This document shows positions 1 through 10,196 of a stretch of 64,000 bases of DNA, in pieces. The stretch lies in assembly GCA_951640195.1 (NCBI GenBank), contig OX621165.1:2170001-2234000 (forward strand). The letters run 5' to 3'. The stretch's first letter is position 1; each line of letters starts with the position of its first letter. The position numbers were made by a program, and so were the translations under genes. The notes under the pieces were generated by a model, which saw nothing but the letters and a program-made list of their open reading frames with translations, had not been told where the DNA came from and searched no databases. Origin of the DNA: Porpolomopsis calyptriformis. Lineage: Eukaryota; Basidiomycota; Agaricomycetes; Agaricales; Hygrophoraceae.

Positions 1-1702
1 TAAAAGCGCCGCACTATACCATCCAAGCAAGTGGCGATGAATCCATGCTCGTATGCCGAAATGAAATCACTATCGAGTAGTAGATCCCACACCTTCTGCA
101 TGAGCTCCCGGCGACAGTGAGTTATGATTGCGGCTTTACGACTACTTGTCGAGATGACATCGTTAATGGAATCAGGAAGCTGCAATCACACATCTACATA
201 AGCTGAAAACCTTGCAAAGTATTCAAGACTCACTGAGGGAATATACGCAATATGGTGGGACGCCCCAGAACCAGGCTTAGCATGGTAGTATTTTGACAAG
301 TTGGCAAAATACAAATAGAGCAGCCACACCTTTGCAGTTCCAAAGCTTGCAAGGTTCGTAGAATCCGACCAGAACATTAGCCCTAGCACAACCTTCTCCA
401 ATTTACATCCAGGTTCGTTCTGTTGATGTTGGAGCTTCGTATCAGCTTCCAAGAAGGCATCAGAAGTATACACCTCATCAAAACACCGTTCTTCGGATCC
501 AGAAGAGGTTTTCCGAAATCGTTTGAAAGGTGAAAAATGGAAATGGCAGGCATTCACATCTGCCAGCGCGGCTTTCATTACATAGAGGAGGGACCGGTGG
601 TAAAGGTCTGGCACTGTGAATGCGTACCCTTGACCAGTGGGGTCTTTGTCACTGGAGGGAATGGATACGCGTATGGCAGTCTCATGCCAACCATCACCAG
701 ACAAAGGGTTCGCTTTAGTTTCCGATATGTCAAATCGCCGATACTCACGGTGAGCATTGAAACCGGCAAGATCAGCAGGATTGAAGTCGGGTGCCCCAAT
801 GACTTCGATTGCCAGCCGATTCACCTCAATCTGTGATTTCTGACTGCTACCTGTGATTGCCCACTCCACAAATCAGTAGATGGACATGTTGGCAAATGGC
901 CATGGCGGCTCATGGTTCACACCCCCTCCATCCAGTTGTTTTTGAATATCCAGGGAATGGACTTGATTGGGTATGTGGGGTACAGAATAGTCAGATAAAT
1001 CCTCGAGAGGGACGAAAGCGTCTGGGTCATAGGAGGGACGATGGGGATATTCTCGGAGGAGTAAAAACCGATTTGTTCCAGTACGAAGACTGTCACGAAT
1101 TTCCTGAGAAATGGGTGGGACAATAGGTGGGGCGGGAGGTGATATAGTCAATGGGATGGGTGCAGGTCCCTCTGGAGGAATATCAATATACCTCTTCGGT
1201 AGGTGATAATTTCTCTTGGGCCTGCCTGTTGAAGTTAATGCGGGGGGTGGAGATGGTGGATCGAACGGAATTGGGGAATTTTCGATGTATGGATCTGGAG
1301 TTGAACCTTGTAATGTTGATGTAGACTGCAGCTGATTGACATAAGAAAACAGTAAATACAACAGTCTCGTGAACAACGCACCGCCTCCTCTTCTACTCTT
1401 CTCAATATTCAGGGCGCACCTTTTCTCCGGTGCTTACACTTGTTTCTCAGAATCTCTTTTCGCTTGGCCAACACTACAGCCTGATAGCGCTTGAAGGTGA
1501 GGCAAGTATTCTGGTGTTTCACAAGTCCACGCTGCGTATCGAAGACTCGTGTACAGGTCTGACAACAGAGGTATGTAGTCATACCTAAATGAAGAGTGAC
1601 ATTCATCGTATATGTGTTTACAGCTGAATGACGATCTGACCTGGAGATATCTGTACAAGCAGCCCATGTCAAGTTAATGTTAAGTTGGATTATGGAATAC
1701 AT
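1..1702 (-). pseudogene. Plavaka-family transposase, N-terminal part, cut by window edge
   Basis: The translation matches the second transposase in this window (27.9-32.05 kb) in order and content. It opens with a zinc-finger-like segment (CCQTC..VF..H....C, near 1590-1510). A proline-rich stretch with GRPKRNYHLPKRY and PPWPFANMSIY follows. Then comes the conserved core LMFWSDSTNLASFG and HHIAYIPS, a signature of fungal Plavaka transposases. An intron of about 50 nt joins the zinc-finger exon to the proline-rich exon (acceptor near 1336). A second intron at about 187-222 (GTGAGT..GATTGCAG) leads to an exon homologous to the RELVHAIWNLLLDKE region of the second copy and runs off the window. 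One TGA at 873-875 breaks the reading frame, and CGA (Arg) is the natural codon there. The gene is therefore probably dead. The family call is confident; element ends were not found. Confidence 0.8.
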
Positions 1703-1917
1703 ACCGATAATTGTCGGAACGATTGAGTTATGGAAAACATACGGACAATCCTTTGAAGGATAATAGTTTGAATGAATTGATTGTCCGCCTCAATTGAATT
1801 ATCACGAGAACTTGAAGTCATCATCACCTCCAACAACGCTTATGATTCCTGCAATGAATTGCTTTCCAGGTCGTCTATTTAACATCTGGTAAGTTTTCTG
1901 TAGACTCACTCTCAATC

Positions 1918-2320
1918 ATGCAACCGACCTCTCTTCACCAGCATCTTTTGCCTGCGCCCCTCCCTGCTTCGCGAGCGATGAAATTGACTCAACCCATTGC
2001 CGATTCCGCCATCGATAAATGGCTCAACGCTAACAAGAACGATGCCTTGAGGGACGATGTCATAATACCTGGATGTCTATCTATTGGGGATACTCTACCC
2101 GACCAGGTGTTATGTTCCATAACACTCATTTCAATGGAGGTGTGTTGTCTTTTTCCCCAAGCGGCTTGTACGTGAAGCTTATGACTTATGCTTCAGACAA
2201 AAGATGATCTTTATCTTCAAGACATTTACCTCTACACTCTCTTTATCGGAGCCGATGTCCCCCAATCGTCTGGGATCACAGCCAAATTCTGTCATGAAAT
2301 TGGCGTTCACTCTCTTAAAA
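1918..2320 (+). CDS. Unrecognised short ORF(s), possibly two exons
   Basis: An ATG at 1918 opens an 85-codon frame starting MQPTSLHQHLLPAPLP. An apparent GTGTTATG donor near 2106 and a pyrimidine-containing CAG acceptor near 2200 could join it to a frame reading TKDDLYLQDIYLYTL. It lies divergently from the Plavaka fragment, about 220 bp from it. No domain is recognised and the low-complexity CT tract that follows (2320-2365) is not coding-like. It may be a chance ORF or the remains of a gene. Confidence 0.2.
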
Positions 2321-2447
2321 TTTCTCTCTTTTCTTTGTTCTTTTCTTTTCTTTCTTATGACAGTTCTTTTGGAAGGGAGGCTGTCTTTATTGGCAGCGGA
2401 AACTACTTGTACAAAGGGAGGAGTCCATGTCCGACTAGCTAATTATA

Positions 2448-3397
2448 CTAGTCCATCTTGGTAATCTCCTGCACCATACTGTCCCTCAAGAACTCTACAA
2501 AACTTGACACTACCTGACCATCTATTGCAGCCAACTTATTACCCCAGTAGATTGCCCCATTGGTGTCAGCGCCGGAGGCCTGCAACTCGGCGGCCTTCCC
2601 TTCTATGAAACTCATCGCTATCTTTCTCGCTTCCTCACCCAACCAATCATTGGTGGGACTCCATAATAAACTGGGAGGAACTTCTTCCTCCTTGATCTTG
2701 ACATTGATGTTGGTCAATGACGACGACAAATCTTCAACTAAAAAAGACAGGGAATCAACAACTATGAAGAGGGCGAGAGAGTTAAAGACTCACCACTAGA
2801 CAAAACACTCGTTGGACCAGGGGTCCAAGGACGGAAAGGGGGGCTGGTAGCCAAGTCCTCAGGCTTAGCATCATCAAAGGGGAGGGGATACCCCCAACAG
2901 TCGGAACTCCAATCAACTCGCTCCTCCAAAGGGAGCTTGGAGGTGGGAGGAGGGGCGTCATCATCCCAAGCTAAAAAGGGAAAGCCTATTATCAATAAAC
3001 ATGGACTAATAAAGACAAAACAAAATACATACCAAGCGGATCCTCTATTAAGCCACAAACATGCTGGATCGGCCAGCGAACATACGGACACTTTCTGACC
3101 TTATGCTTGCCACCGCAAGCAAAACAGGAGAAGGAAGACCAGCAGAGGTCGGCGTCGGAAGGGATGCGCTGAAGGTAATAATGAAACAAATCACAATCGA
3201 GAAAGACAGGAGCGGTGCGGTGCACCACTCCAGACTGCTTGAAGAATCGGACGTAGTAGCCTTGGTGGGACGGAGTCATAATGAATTGACAAAGATTGAA
3301 CTGAAGCATAGGGATACAACCCCACACCTTTTATATGCTCAGACACAAAGGGAAGACCAAAAGGAGGTTCCTCAGTCAAAGAAGAGAAACCCGATAC
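2448..3397 (-). pseudogene. Unrecognised spliced gene, truncated by the Gypsy LTR
   Basis: Three exons fit together on the minus strand. The donor at EDPL|GTATGT (about 3033) and the CTTTTTAG acceptor give AWDDDAPPPTSK. The donor after TSVLSS (about 2795) and a TTTTTAG acceptor give VEDLSSSLTNINVK. The last exon ends EFLRDSMVQEITKMD-stop at 2448. The first exon includes FACGGKHKVRKCPYVRWP, a short Cys/basic stretch. The upstream end (TEEPPFGLPF..) runs straight into the LTR at 3398, so the start is lost. A one-base shift near 3300 is also needed to read through. The style resembles a gag-like or transposon-associated protein but I do not recognise the family. Confidence 0.5.
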
Positions 3398-3756
3398 TGT
3401 TAGACGGCAGTCTAGGGTTGATCGCAAGGTTTTACTTCAGGCTCTGGGTGTAGGGTTTTAAAGGGTTGGAAGACTACTGATTGGGGTGTTAACGAAAGAA
3501 ACAGACTTATCCTAAGTCTATCTACTGCTAGCTTTATATACTAGCTAAGTATGAGTCATGCTGACTACGTGTGAGTCGTAACGACTATGGATGAGTCATA
3601 TAGATAAGGAGAGTGATGGTAGACTAAATATAGATATGGCTTGGTCACCTTCTATTACTAAGCGGAGCTTGGGTGGCTAAGTGGCTATTGATGTAAACTG
3701 TCTGATGTAAATAGGAATAGACGAGCAAAGGAAAAAGAAAAAATATATCTCTGACA
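3398..3756 (-). repeat. 3' LTR of the Gypsy element
   Basis: This LTR starts TGTTAGACGG and ends CTCTGACA on the plus strand. It has the same length as the other LTR and differs at 8 positions by my alignment, all transitions. It contains the same TATA-like motif, ATGAGTCAT sites and self-priming complement as the other LTR. Confidence 0.95.
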
Positions 3757-3767
3757 TTCACCTCCAC
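3757..3767 (-). other. Candidate polypurine tract of the Gypsy element
   Basis: In element sense the sequence just before the 3' LTR is TGGAGGTGAA, a short purine-rich run directly abutting TGTCAG. This is the expected place for plus-strand priming in an LTR retroelement. It is short and identified by position only. Confidence 0.45.
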
Positions 3768-4035
3768 AAAAAGGAAATTCGTCCCGAATTTTGAGAAGAC
3801 CCTTCGAAGCGAAGGAAGGGTGTCAAGGGGAGGTGTAAAGGGATGGTAGAGGTGGGTAGAGGGGTGATGAGATGGGTGAGCGATGAAGAGGAGGGATAAG
3901 TGGATAGTTGTCGGATCAAAGACTATCCACTAGGTATGCTTTTCCTCAACTCTCCAGTAGATATCACCTTCTCCAACCACACATCCAGAAGGGAGGCGTA
4001 AGGAATACTGTTCATTCGGGAACAGCATCCGGTCC

Positions 4036-4728
4036 CTAGGTCACGCCATCATAAACTGGGGGTTGAAGCAGGTGTCCATCTGGGTCAAACCAGTGGTAAC
4101 GGCCATCCAACTCCCAGGCACGTCGCAACCAAGTTTCAGCCAGCTCCCTACACATCACAGCATTCTCCTCCAGGTCAAGGATCCTTTCGTACTTGGCATC
4201 CATCATCGAGCGGTACCCGTTTCGGGCAGCATAGAGTCAGTCGGCGACGCGATGGATGCGGTGCGAGATGGGGTCTTCGGGGATAGTGGGGGTGGTGACG
4301 TCGGATTCGTCCTGGTCCGGTATAACCATCAAAAGTTGGCGCCCAACTTGGTACGCCTCCAGCCAATCTTCAAGTTGATTCTTCTTGTTGTCAAAGTCGC
4401 TGTCCTTATCGAACGTGTACCAGTGACGGTCATAGTTGAGTTCGCATCGACGTGCTCCAGAAATAAATGGGACGTAGGTTTCGGGACACCCAGATAGGTG
4501 CTCGACCTTGGCAAAGGGGAGCCCTCGATAGTTACGGTTTCGTCCCAGCTTGTCGATAGTATCGGTACGTCGCTTCGGCTTCTTGAACTGTCGGGTAACT
4601 AAGACACTGTCGGACGAGGAAGAGGAGGAAGAAGAATCGGGGGGGAGGTTGGAGGTAGAAGCGGTGGGGTTCCCTTGGGGTGGACGCCTCCCAGTCGACT
4701 TGTGGGCGTAACGAACTTCACGGGGCAT
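4036..4728 (-). pseudogene. Third ORF of the Gypsy element, unknown function
   Basis: Starting at the ATG at 4728, 163 codons are open to a TGA at 4237-4239. The frame continues in sense after this stop for about 66 more codons to a TAG at 4036, ending LLQPPVYDGVT. CGA is the likely original codon at the TGA, giving a protein of about 230 residues. It has a basic, Ser-rich N-terminus (SSSSSSSSDSV), then a mixed charged domain with LEDWLEAYQVGRQLL and MMDAKYERILDLEENA that looks helical. It lies after pol, in the same orientation, before the 3' LTR, where envelope-like or accessory genes sit in some elements. There is no signal peptide or membrane segment, so an envelope is unlikely. I do not recognise the family. 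Confidence 0.65.
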
Positions 4729-4842
4729 TTCGTGCTTCTTTTGATAATTGTTGGAAAGGGGAAGTCCTTATAATTGTCGGAGATTGAAAAGGAGAAAAGG
4801 AGATTCAACGATCGTGATGTCGGTAGTATTTGTAAAAGAGAG

Positions 4843-7800
4843 TTAAATCGCCACTTGAATAGACTTTTCATAATTCATTAAGACATCTTTTGCGTGCTTG
4901 AGGTTCCATCGTGGTTCCCAGGTGGCTGCCTCTATTGGGTAGCCTTTCCACTTGATTAGATATTGTCAGTTTCATTTTCCTGGGGTGTGATTTAAGATAC
5001 GTTCCACTTCATACTCGGGCTCTCCTTCGATCACATCTGGAGGTGGTCAGAGATTGTCATCTTCTCCGATCGGGGGGTGGAGATCGAGATTCTCTTCTAG
5101 AGCCTTGAGTAGCGAAACGTGAAACACGGGATGAATCCTCCATGACAGCAGTAGCTTTAGTCGGTAAGCCACAGGCGATACTTGTTTTAGAATTATAAAA
5201 GGTCCGAGCCGGCGGACATCCAGTTTCTTTGCGGGCCAGCCAGTTTTCAAATTCTTGGCATCAAGCCAGACCCTTTGTCCTTCGTAAAATGTGGGTTCCT
5301 TTTGACGTTTTCGATCGGCATAGAGCTTCATTGAGTTAGCGGTCTTTTGAAGAGACTCTTCAGCATTCTCTCTAGCTCTAGTAAGCTGCACGTAAAACTC
5401 GTTGGCATCGGGATTTGAGGTTTGGGTTGGAACTGATAAGGGGGTGTGAGGGTGTCGGCCATATTCAAGCCAGAAGGGGGATTGGTGAGTGGAGGAATGT
5501 TCTCGGTTGTTATAAGCGAACTCCGCCGGAGCTAACCAATCTTTCCAATCATCTTGCATGAAGTTAGTGTAGAGCTGTATGTGTTGCTCTAACTCTTGAT
5601 TGGTCCATTCGGTTTGTCCATCTGTTTGGGGGTGATAGGCAGTAGAAAGCCCAGAAGTGGTTCCTAGGAGTTCGTTCAATGACGTAGCGAATTTTGATGA
5701 GAATTGGGTTCCTCAATCGGTAATGATCTTCTCTGGCCATCCATGATGCTTCCAGACATGTTCTTGAAACAGCGCAGCAGTTCCTTTAGCAGATAGGTTT
5801 CCAGTTGTTGGGATAAAGTGAGCCCGTTTGGTGAATCTGTCCACCACAACTAGAATAGCATCAAATCCTTTTGAATTAGGGAGTTCCACGATTAGATCAG
5901 CAGTGATCTGTTGCCATGGTTTAGTAGGAGGGGGTAACGGTTGGAGAAGTCCAGTGGGTTTCTGTGGATAAACCTTGGTCTGTTGACAAGCAAGGCAGGA
6001 CTTCACATAATTGGTGATATCTTGTGGGGCACCTTCCCATGTGTAATTACGGAGGAGCAATTCCTTCATCTTCTCAATACCGGGATGGCCACCAGTGGGT
6101 GTGTCGTGGGTCAATCGAATAATTTCTGTGCGCAAAGATATGTCCTTTGGCACAACTATACGATCTCCAGCATCGCGCACAATGCCATCTACGTGGGTGT
6201 ATCTGGAAGAGGGATCTTCAATTTTGGCCATGATCTCAAGGGGTAGGGGGGAATGAAAGCAAAGCTTGGATAAAAAGTTGGGGGACGATAAACTGATAAT
6301 CGCATTGATGAAAGCGCATTGACAAAAAGTTCTTTTGGCAGAAGGACCTTGTCCTCCACCTCCTCATAAGACTCCGGGTAATGATCTGGACGCTTGGAGA
6401 GTCCATCAGCCTTATTCTTGATTCTAGGCTGGTAGCTGATTCTGAACCAAAAGTGAGCTAAAAATTCAGACCATCTAGCCTGGCGCCTGGAGAGTTGATG
6501 ACTGGTCATGAAATATTGGAGGGACTGGTTATCAGTCTTGATCATAATAGGCTGTCGTGTCCCTTGTAGAAGGTATCTCCATTCATTCAAGGCAGATATG
6601 ATGGCCAAAAGCTCTTGGTCATGGGTGGGGTAATTTCATTCAGCTGGGAGGAGGGTCTTGGAGTAGAAGCCAATGGGATGCCAATCTTCTTCGTCATTCT
6701 CTTTCTGGGTCAAGACTGCACCCAGTGCAACACCAGAAGCATCTGTCTCCAGAAGGTAAGGAAGGTCTGGCTTTGGGGTCCTCAAAACAGGAGCAGAGGT
6801 AAGCGCATTCTTGAGGGTATCAAAAGCACGTTGTTGCTTAGGGGTCCAAATCCATTCTTGATCCTTTTATAGGAGCTCATTAAGAGGACGAGCAATCAGG
6901 GAGTAATCCTTGATAAACCTCCACCAAAAGTTGGCAGTGCCAAGGAAGGATTGGAGATCTTGTTTCTTCTGAGGGATAGGCCAGGTTCTGATCACCTCAA
7001 CCTTCTTGGGGTTAATAGCAATGTGGCCTTTAGAGATCATCATCCCCAGATAAATCACTTCCTTTTTCTCGAACTGGCACTTGACAGGTTTGCAGGACAG
7101 TTGATTCTTCTCCATGATCTCTAGAGTTTGTTCCATCCAATAGGTGAGTTCAGTGAGGTCCTTTCCCATGATCAGGATATCGTCAATATAGATATGGACC
7201 TGCTTGGAATCGATAACCTCTTTGAAGAGAACATCGATCATTCGTTGGAAGGAGGCAGGTGAGTTTTGCATTCCAAAGAACATAATGGTGGGCTCGAACA
7301 GCCCTCGTCGAGTGTTGAAGGCTCCTTTCCATTCGTCTCCTTCTTTGATACGAATATTGTTAAAGCCCCATCGGATATCCATGACTGTGAATAGTTCCGC
7401 TTCTGATAACTTGGTTTGTTGAATAATCTCAGAGATGAGAGGTAAGGGATAGGCGTCTGGGATTGTGTGAGCATTCAGATAGCGATAGTCTTGGATTGGA
7501 CGTAGTCCAGCATCTTGTCCTTGGGCATTAACTTCTTCACCTTTGGCAGCAAAGAAGAAGGAGGCAGCTTGTTTGGAGTTTGATCGTCGTATTCGTCCAC
7601 TTGCAAGTTGTTCCTCTAGGAATTCATTCAGCTTTCCCTGTTCGTACTCAGTGAGTTTGTACACCTTTCCGATCTTGGGTCTAAAGGTAGGTTCGAGATC
7701 GATCGCATGGTCAAATTCTGGTCGTCGTGGGGGAAGTTCATTGAAGGTAGTCTTCATAAACACCTTCCAGTGCCTCCAGTATTTCTTTGGCACATACTTT

Positions 7801-8423
7801 TTCATATCTTCCTCCATGGTAGTGGGTCTTGCGTGGTCTCCCAGTGAGACCAATCTGATGATCTTGGCGTAGGAGTTGCCATTCAACGTAGAGCCTACTC
7901 GTGACACTATCACTCCAGCCTGAGAAGTCTTGGTTGGGGCCACAGTCTGACGTGAAGTCAGTGTTCCAGCCTTCCAGTCAACCAGGGGATCGTTACGTTT
8001 GAGCCATGGGTAGCCGAGGATAACCTGTATCATATCTCCTAAATTTGTCACTTCCAAATGGGTTCGTTCCCTAGGAAAATCCGGCGTCTCCATCCACAGG
8101 TCTACAGCATATTCGATGGGACCTCCTCGGTTGTCTGTCCCATCTGCGTTCCGCACGGGGATTGGTCCTTCCAATCGATAAAAAGGGATATCGCGCTCCT
8201 GCACAAAATTCCAGTTTATAAAGCATCCAGAGGTGCCAGAGTCTATCAATGCACTGGCGGCAATTCGTCTACCAGTGTCTGTGGTCTCCAACCAAAGGGG
8301 TATGGTTAAAGCTTCTTCGCTCGAATCAAGTGCACCAAGAATTTGGGAAATAGATTGCATAGGGGTAGTGGTACACATAGAAAAGGAGTCCGCAACGCAC
8401 GAGCTATTGTCCGGACTGTTCAA
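4843..8423 (-). pseudogene. pol: Gypsy pol (protease, RT, RNase H, integrase, chromodomain), broken
   Basis: Pol begins in the -1 frame relative to gag. The protease site is ALIDSGTSG (Asp about residue 61). The reverse transcriptase has the YIDDIL catalytic box near 7190 and the IKEGDEWKGAFNTRRGLFEP region. RNase H shows LLETDASGVALG. Integrase has the HHCC finger (THDTPTGGH..CLACQQTK), the core start WQQITADLIVE, the second Asp at KIITD, and NNREHSSTHQSPF. The C-terminus is a chromodomain (EYEVERIL, YLIKWKGYP, ATWEPRWNL). Breaks are TAA 6867-6869, TGA 6636-6638, TGA 5711-5713 (right after the catalytic Asp), TGA 5047-5049, TGA 4972-4974, TGA 4966-4968, and a one-base shift in a C-rich run at about 6240-6252. 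All TGAs sit where Arg CGA fits the family. Confidence 0.93.
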
Positions 8424-9814
8424 AAACCCTGTTTCTCCAAAGCTCTCTTCAGCTCTTCTTTCCTCTTAGGCTCCCAGTTGACGATACCACACTTCTCGAA
8501 GTCTTGACGAGAATCTTCATTAGAGTTGACCTCCTCAATCGAGGCTGAGGTCTCCAGAACTCGAACATTTCTTCCTCGACCGGGTTTCTTTCCTCCACGA
8601 CCTCTAGCTGCTGGGGTGAAGGGGCAGCTTCCAGAACCAGAAGTACTCGTCCTAGGAGCATTGGGACAAGAACTGGCAAAGTGGCCAAATCGTCCACAGT
8701 TGAAACATGCTCCTTTGGGAATTCCTCCTAGTGAAGCAGGCTTTTCTTCTTGTTTGATTCTGGGGGCAGCAGGGTTGGAATAGGTGGAGGGACCAGCAGG
8801 TGGTCCTTGTCGGTAGGGGGTGTTGGTGATGCGAGTGTTGCAAGTCTGGGGCTTAGAAGATGTTCTAGCCAGAAATTCTCGATGTCATCTGTCAAGTTCA
8901 GCAGCACGAGACTGCCATTCAAAGAGGGTGGTGGGTTGACGATCTGAAAGGTAGATCTGTCGCAAAAGGGAGGGGTTGAGTCCGTCTTTATATAAAGTTG
9001 TCGAAGCTTCTTGTCCGTATCCAGTATCATGGGCCCATCGATTGAAATTGATGTTGTACTCCTCTGCGCTCTTGTTGAACTGCTTGACATCCTTGATCTT
9101 CAGTTGAGCAGTTGACTTAGGGTCCAAGTCTCCAAAGTCTCGGGTGAGGGCTTGTTCAAAGACAGCCCAATCAGCACCAACCCAGTTCAATGTTGTGTAA
9201 GCGTCTACTTGACGCTCAGCCCATGGTTCTGCATTTCCTCTGATCATAAATGACAAGGCATAGATAATCTTGTCGGCCTCTGAGATTCCTGGTCGTCCCA
9301 AATGGTTCAGCTTCACTTGACGCAGGAAATTGCGAAGCTTGGTGGGATCACCAGAGAATTCGTCAGGAGGGTTCATTTTGATCTTAGCAGGGGCAGGGGC
9401 AGGGGCAGGGGCAGGGACAGGTTGGGGGAATACTGGGGGTGCTTGGAGAGGTTGTGGGAATAGCCCAAGAGGGGCAGGGACAGGTTGGGGGCCTATGAGG
9501 TTGGCCATCAATACTTGGAGTTGTTGTTTGATTCTATGACTCGCTTGCACTTGGTCTTGTTGGACCTGCAGCAATTGTTGATAATCCTGCTTCATGATCT
9601 CGAAGGCTACGCGTGGATCTTCTTCTTCATCCTCATCATTGTCCTCAGCTCGACCTTTCCCTTTTGAGTGAGAGGGACCTGCTTGTTCTTCTTCTTCTTG
9701 GGCAGGGTCAACCATCTCGTTGGGGATGGGAGCTGGGGCAGGAGGGAGAGAGCCTTCCTGGGAGAGAGGGATAGCAGGGTGAGGGATAGTGGATGATGAA
9801 TGAGTCAAAACCAT
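8420..9814 (-). pseudogene. gag: Gypsy gag with CCHC zinc knuckle, one nonsense codon
   Basis: The first ATG in the frame is at 9814, after an upstream in-frame TAG. The protein has an acidic and Pro/Ala-rich front with a (PA)n run coded by GGGGCA hexamers, then the retrotransposon gag core (DEFSGDPTKLRNFL, AEPWAERQVDAY, FNRWAHDTGYG). A TGA at 8882-8884 follows AAELDR. The same frame resumes and codes the nucleocapsid knuckle CFNCGRFGHFASSC (CX2CX4HX4C) near 8710-8670, and ends at TGA 8420-8422. The internal TGA probably replaced an Arg CGA. Gag packages the RNA and forms the particle. Confidence 0.92.
8423..8429 (-). other. Candidate -1 ribosomal frameshift site at the gag-pol junction
   Basis: In element sense gag ends CAG GGT TTT TGA. 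The heptamer G GGT TTT has the X XXY YYZ form. A -1 slip gives GGG TTT then TTG AAC AGT, which is exactly the pol frame. The site abuts the gag stop. The pol frame has no nearby ATG of its own, which supports production as a fusion. Confidence 0.6.
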
Positions 9815-9982
9815 TGGTGGAACGGTGGCAGTTGGATATTGGGGGGCTTGACGGGAATACAAGGGGAGAGAGCAAGCCTAATCGATGTTAATGTCTGGGT
9901 GGTGAAATTGATCTCATGGGTGAAGACCTTCAGCACTGGCCAGACAGAGTGGGGGTTGTATAGCGCGGAGTGAGCAAGAAGG

Positions 9983-9994
9983 AAGTCTGTTTCT
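9983..9994 (-). other. Primer-binding site that matches the element's own RNA (self-priming)
   Basis: Directly after the 5' LTR in element sense is AGAAACAGACTT. It does not look like the 3' end of a tRNA complement (no leading TGG). It is the exact 12-nt reverse complement of AAGTCTGTTTCT inside the LTR (plus-strand 10094-10105), which lies about 32 nt downstream of the TATA-like motif, where the transcript should start. Tf1 of fission yeast and relatives prime reverse transcription from the 5' end of their own RNA in this way. Confidence 0.7.
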
Positions 9995-10128
9995 TGTTAG
10001 ACGGCAGTCTAGGGTTGATCGCAAGGTTTTACTTCAGGCTCTAGGTGTAGGGTTTTAAAGGGTTGGAAGACTACTGATTGGGGTGTTAACGAAAGAAACA
10101 GACTTATCCTAAGTCTATCTACTGCTAG

Positions 10129-10137
10129 CTTTATATA
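10129..10137 (-). promoter_or_regulatory. TATA-like motif of the Gypsy LTR promoter
   Basis: TATATAAAG in element sense, repeated at the matching place in the other LTR (near 3532-3540). It sits between the ATGAGTCAT repeats and the predicted RNA start. Confidence 0.6.
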
Positions 10138-10147
10138 CTAGCTAAGT

Positions 10148-10196
10148 ATGAGTCATACCGACTACATGTGAGTCGTAACGACTATGGATGAGTCAT
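10148..10196. promoter_or_regulatory. Three 20-bp spaced bZIP-type sites (two perfect ATGAGTCAT) in the LTR
   Basis: ATGAGTCAT occurs at 10148-10156 and 10188-10196, with a variant GTGAGTCGT at 10168-10176, all exactly 20 bp apart. The other LTR has the same arrangement at 3551, 3571 and 3591. ATGA(C/G)TCAT is the Gcn4/AP-1 bZIP target. The position just upstream of the TATA motif suits an activating element. Confidence 0.55.

Noticed and set aside
578..1126. Plus-strand ORFs over the first transposase
   Set aside because: They are shadows of the minus-strand Plavaka frame and have no codon or motif support.
1700..1800. Terminal inverted repeat of the first Plavaka copy (CGGACAAT/ATTGTCCG)
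   Set aside because: Only 8 bp, both arms on the same side of the gene, and no partner is available because the other end is outside the window.
4036..4728. Envelope gene of the Gypsy element
   Set aside because: No signal peptide, membrane segment or cysteine pattern is visible.
4036..9814. TGA as a recoded sense codon (altered genetic code)
   Set aside because: Host genes here end at TGA (F-box A-F, the nuclease, the GPI genes), and the internal TGAs are confined to transposons and a decayed STAND gene.
9983..9994. tRNA primer-binding site
   Set aside because: It lacks the TGG start complementary to a tRNA CCA end, and self-complementarity to the LTR explains it better.
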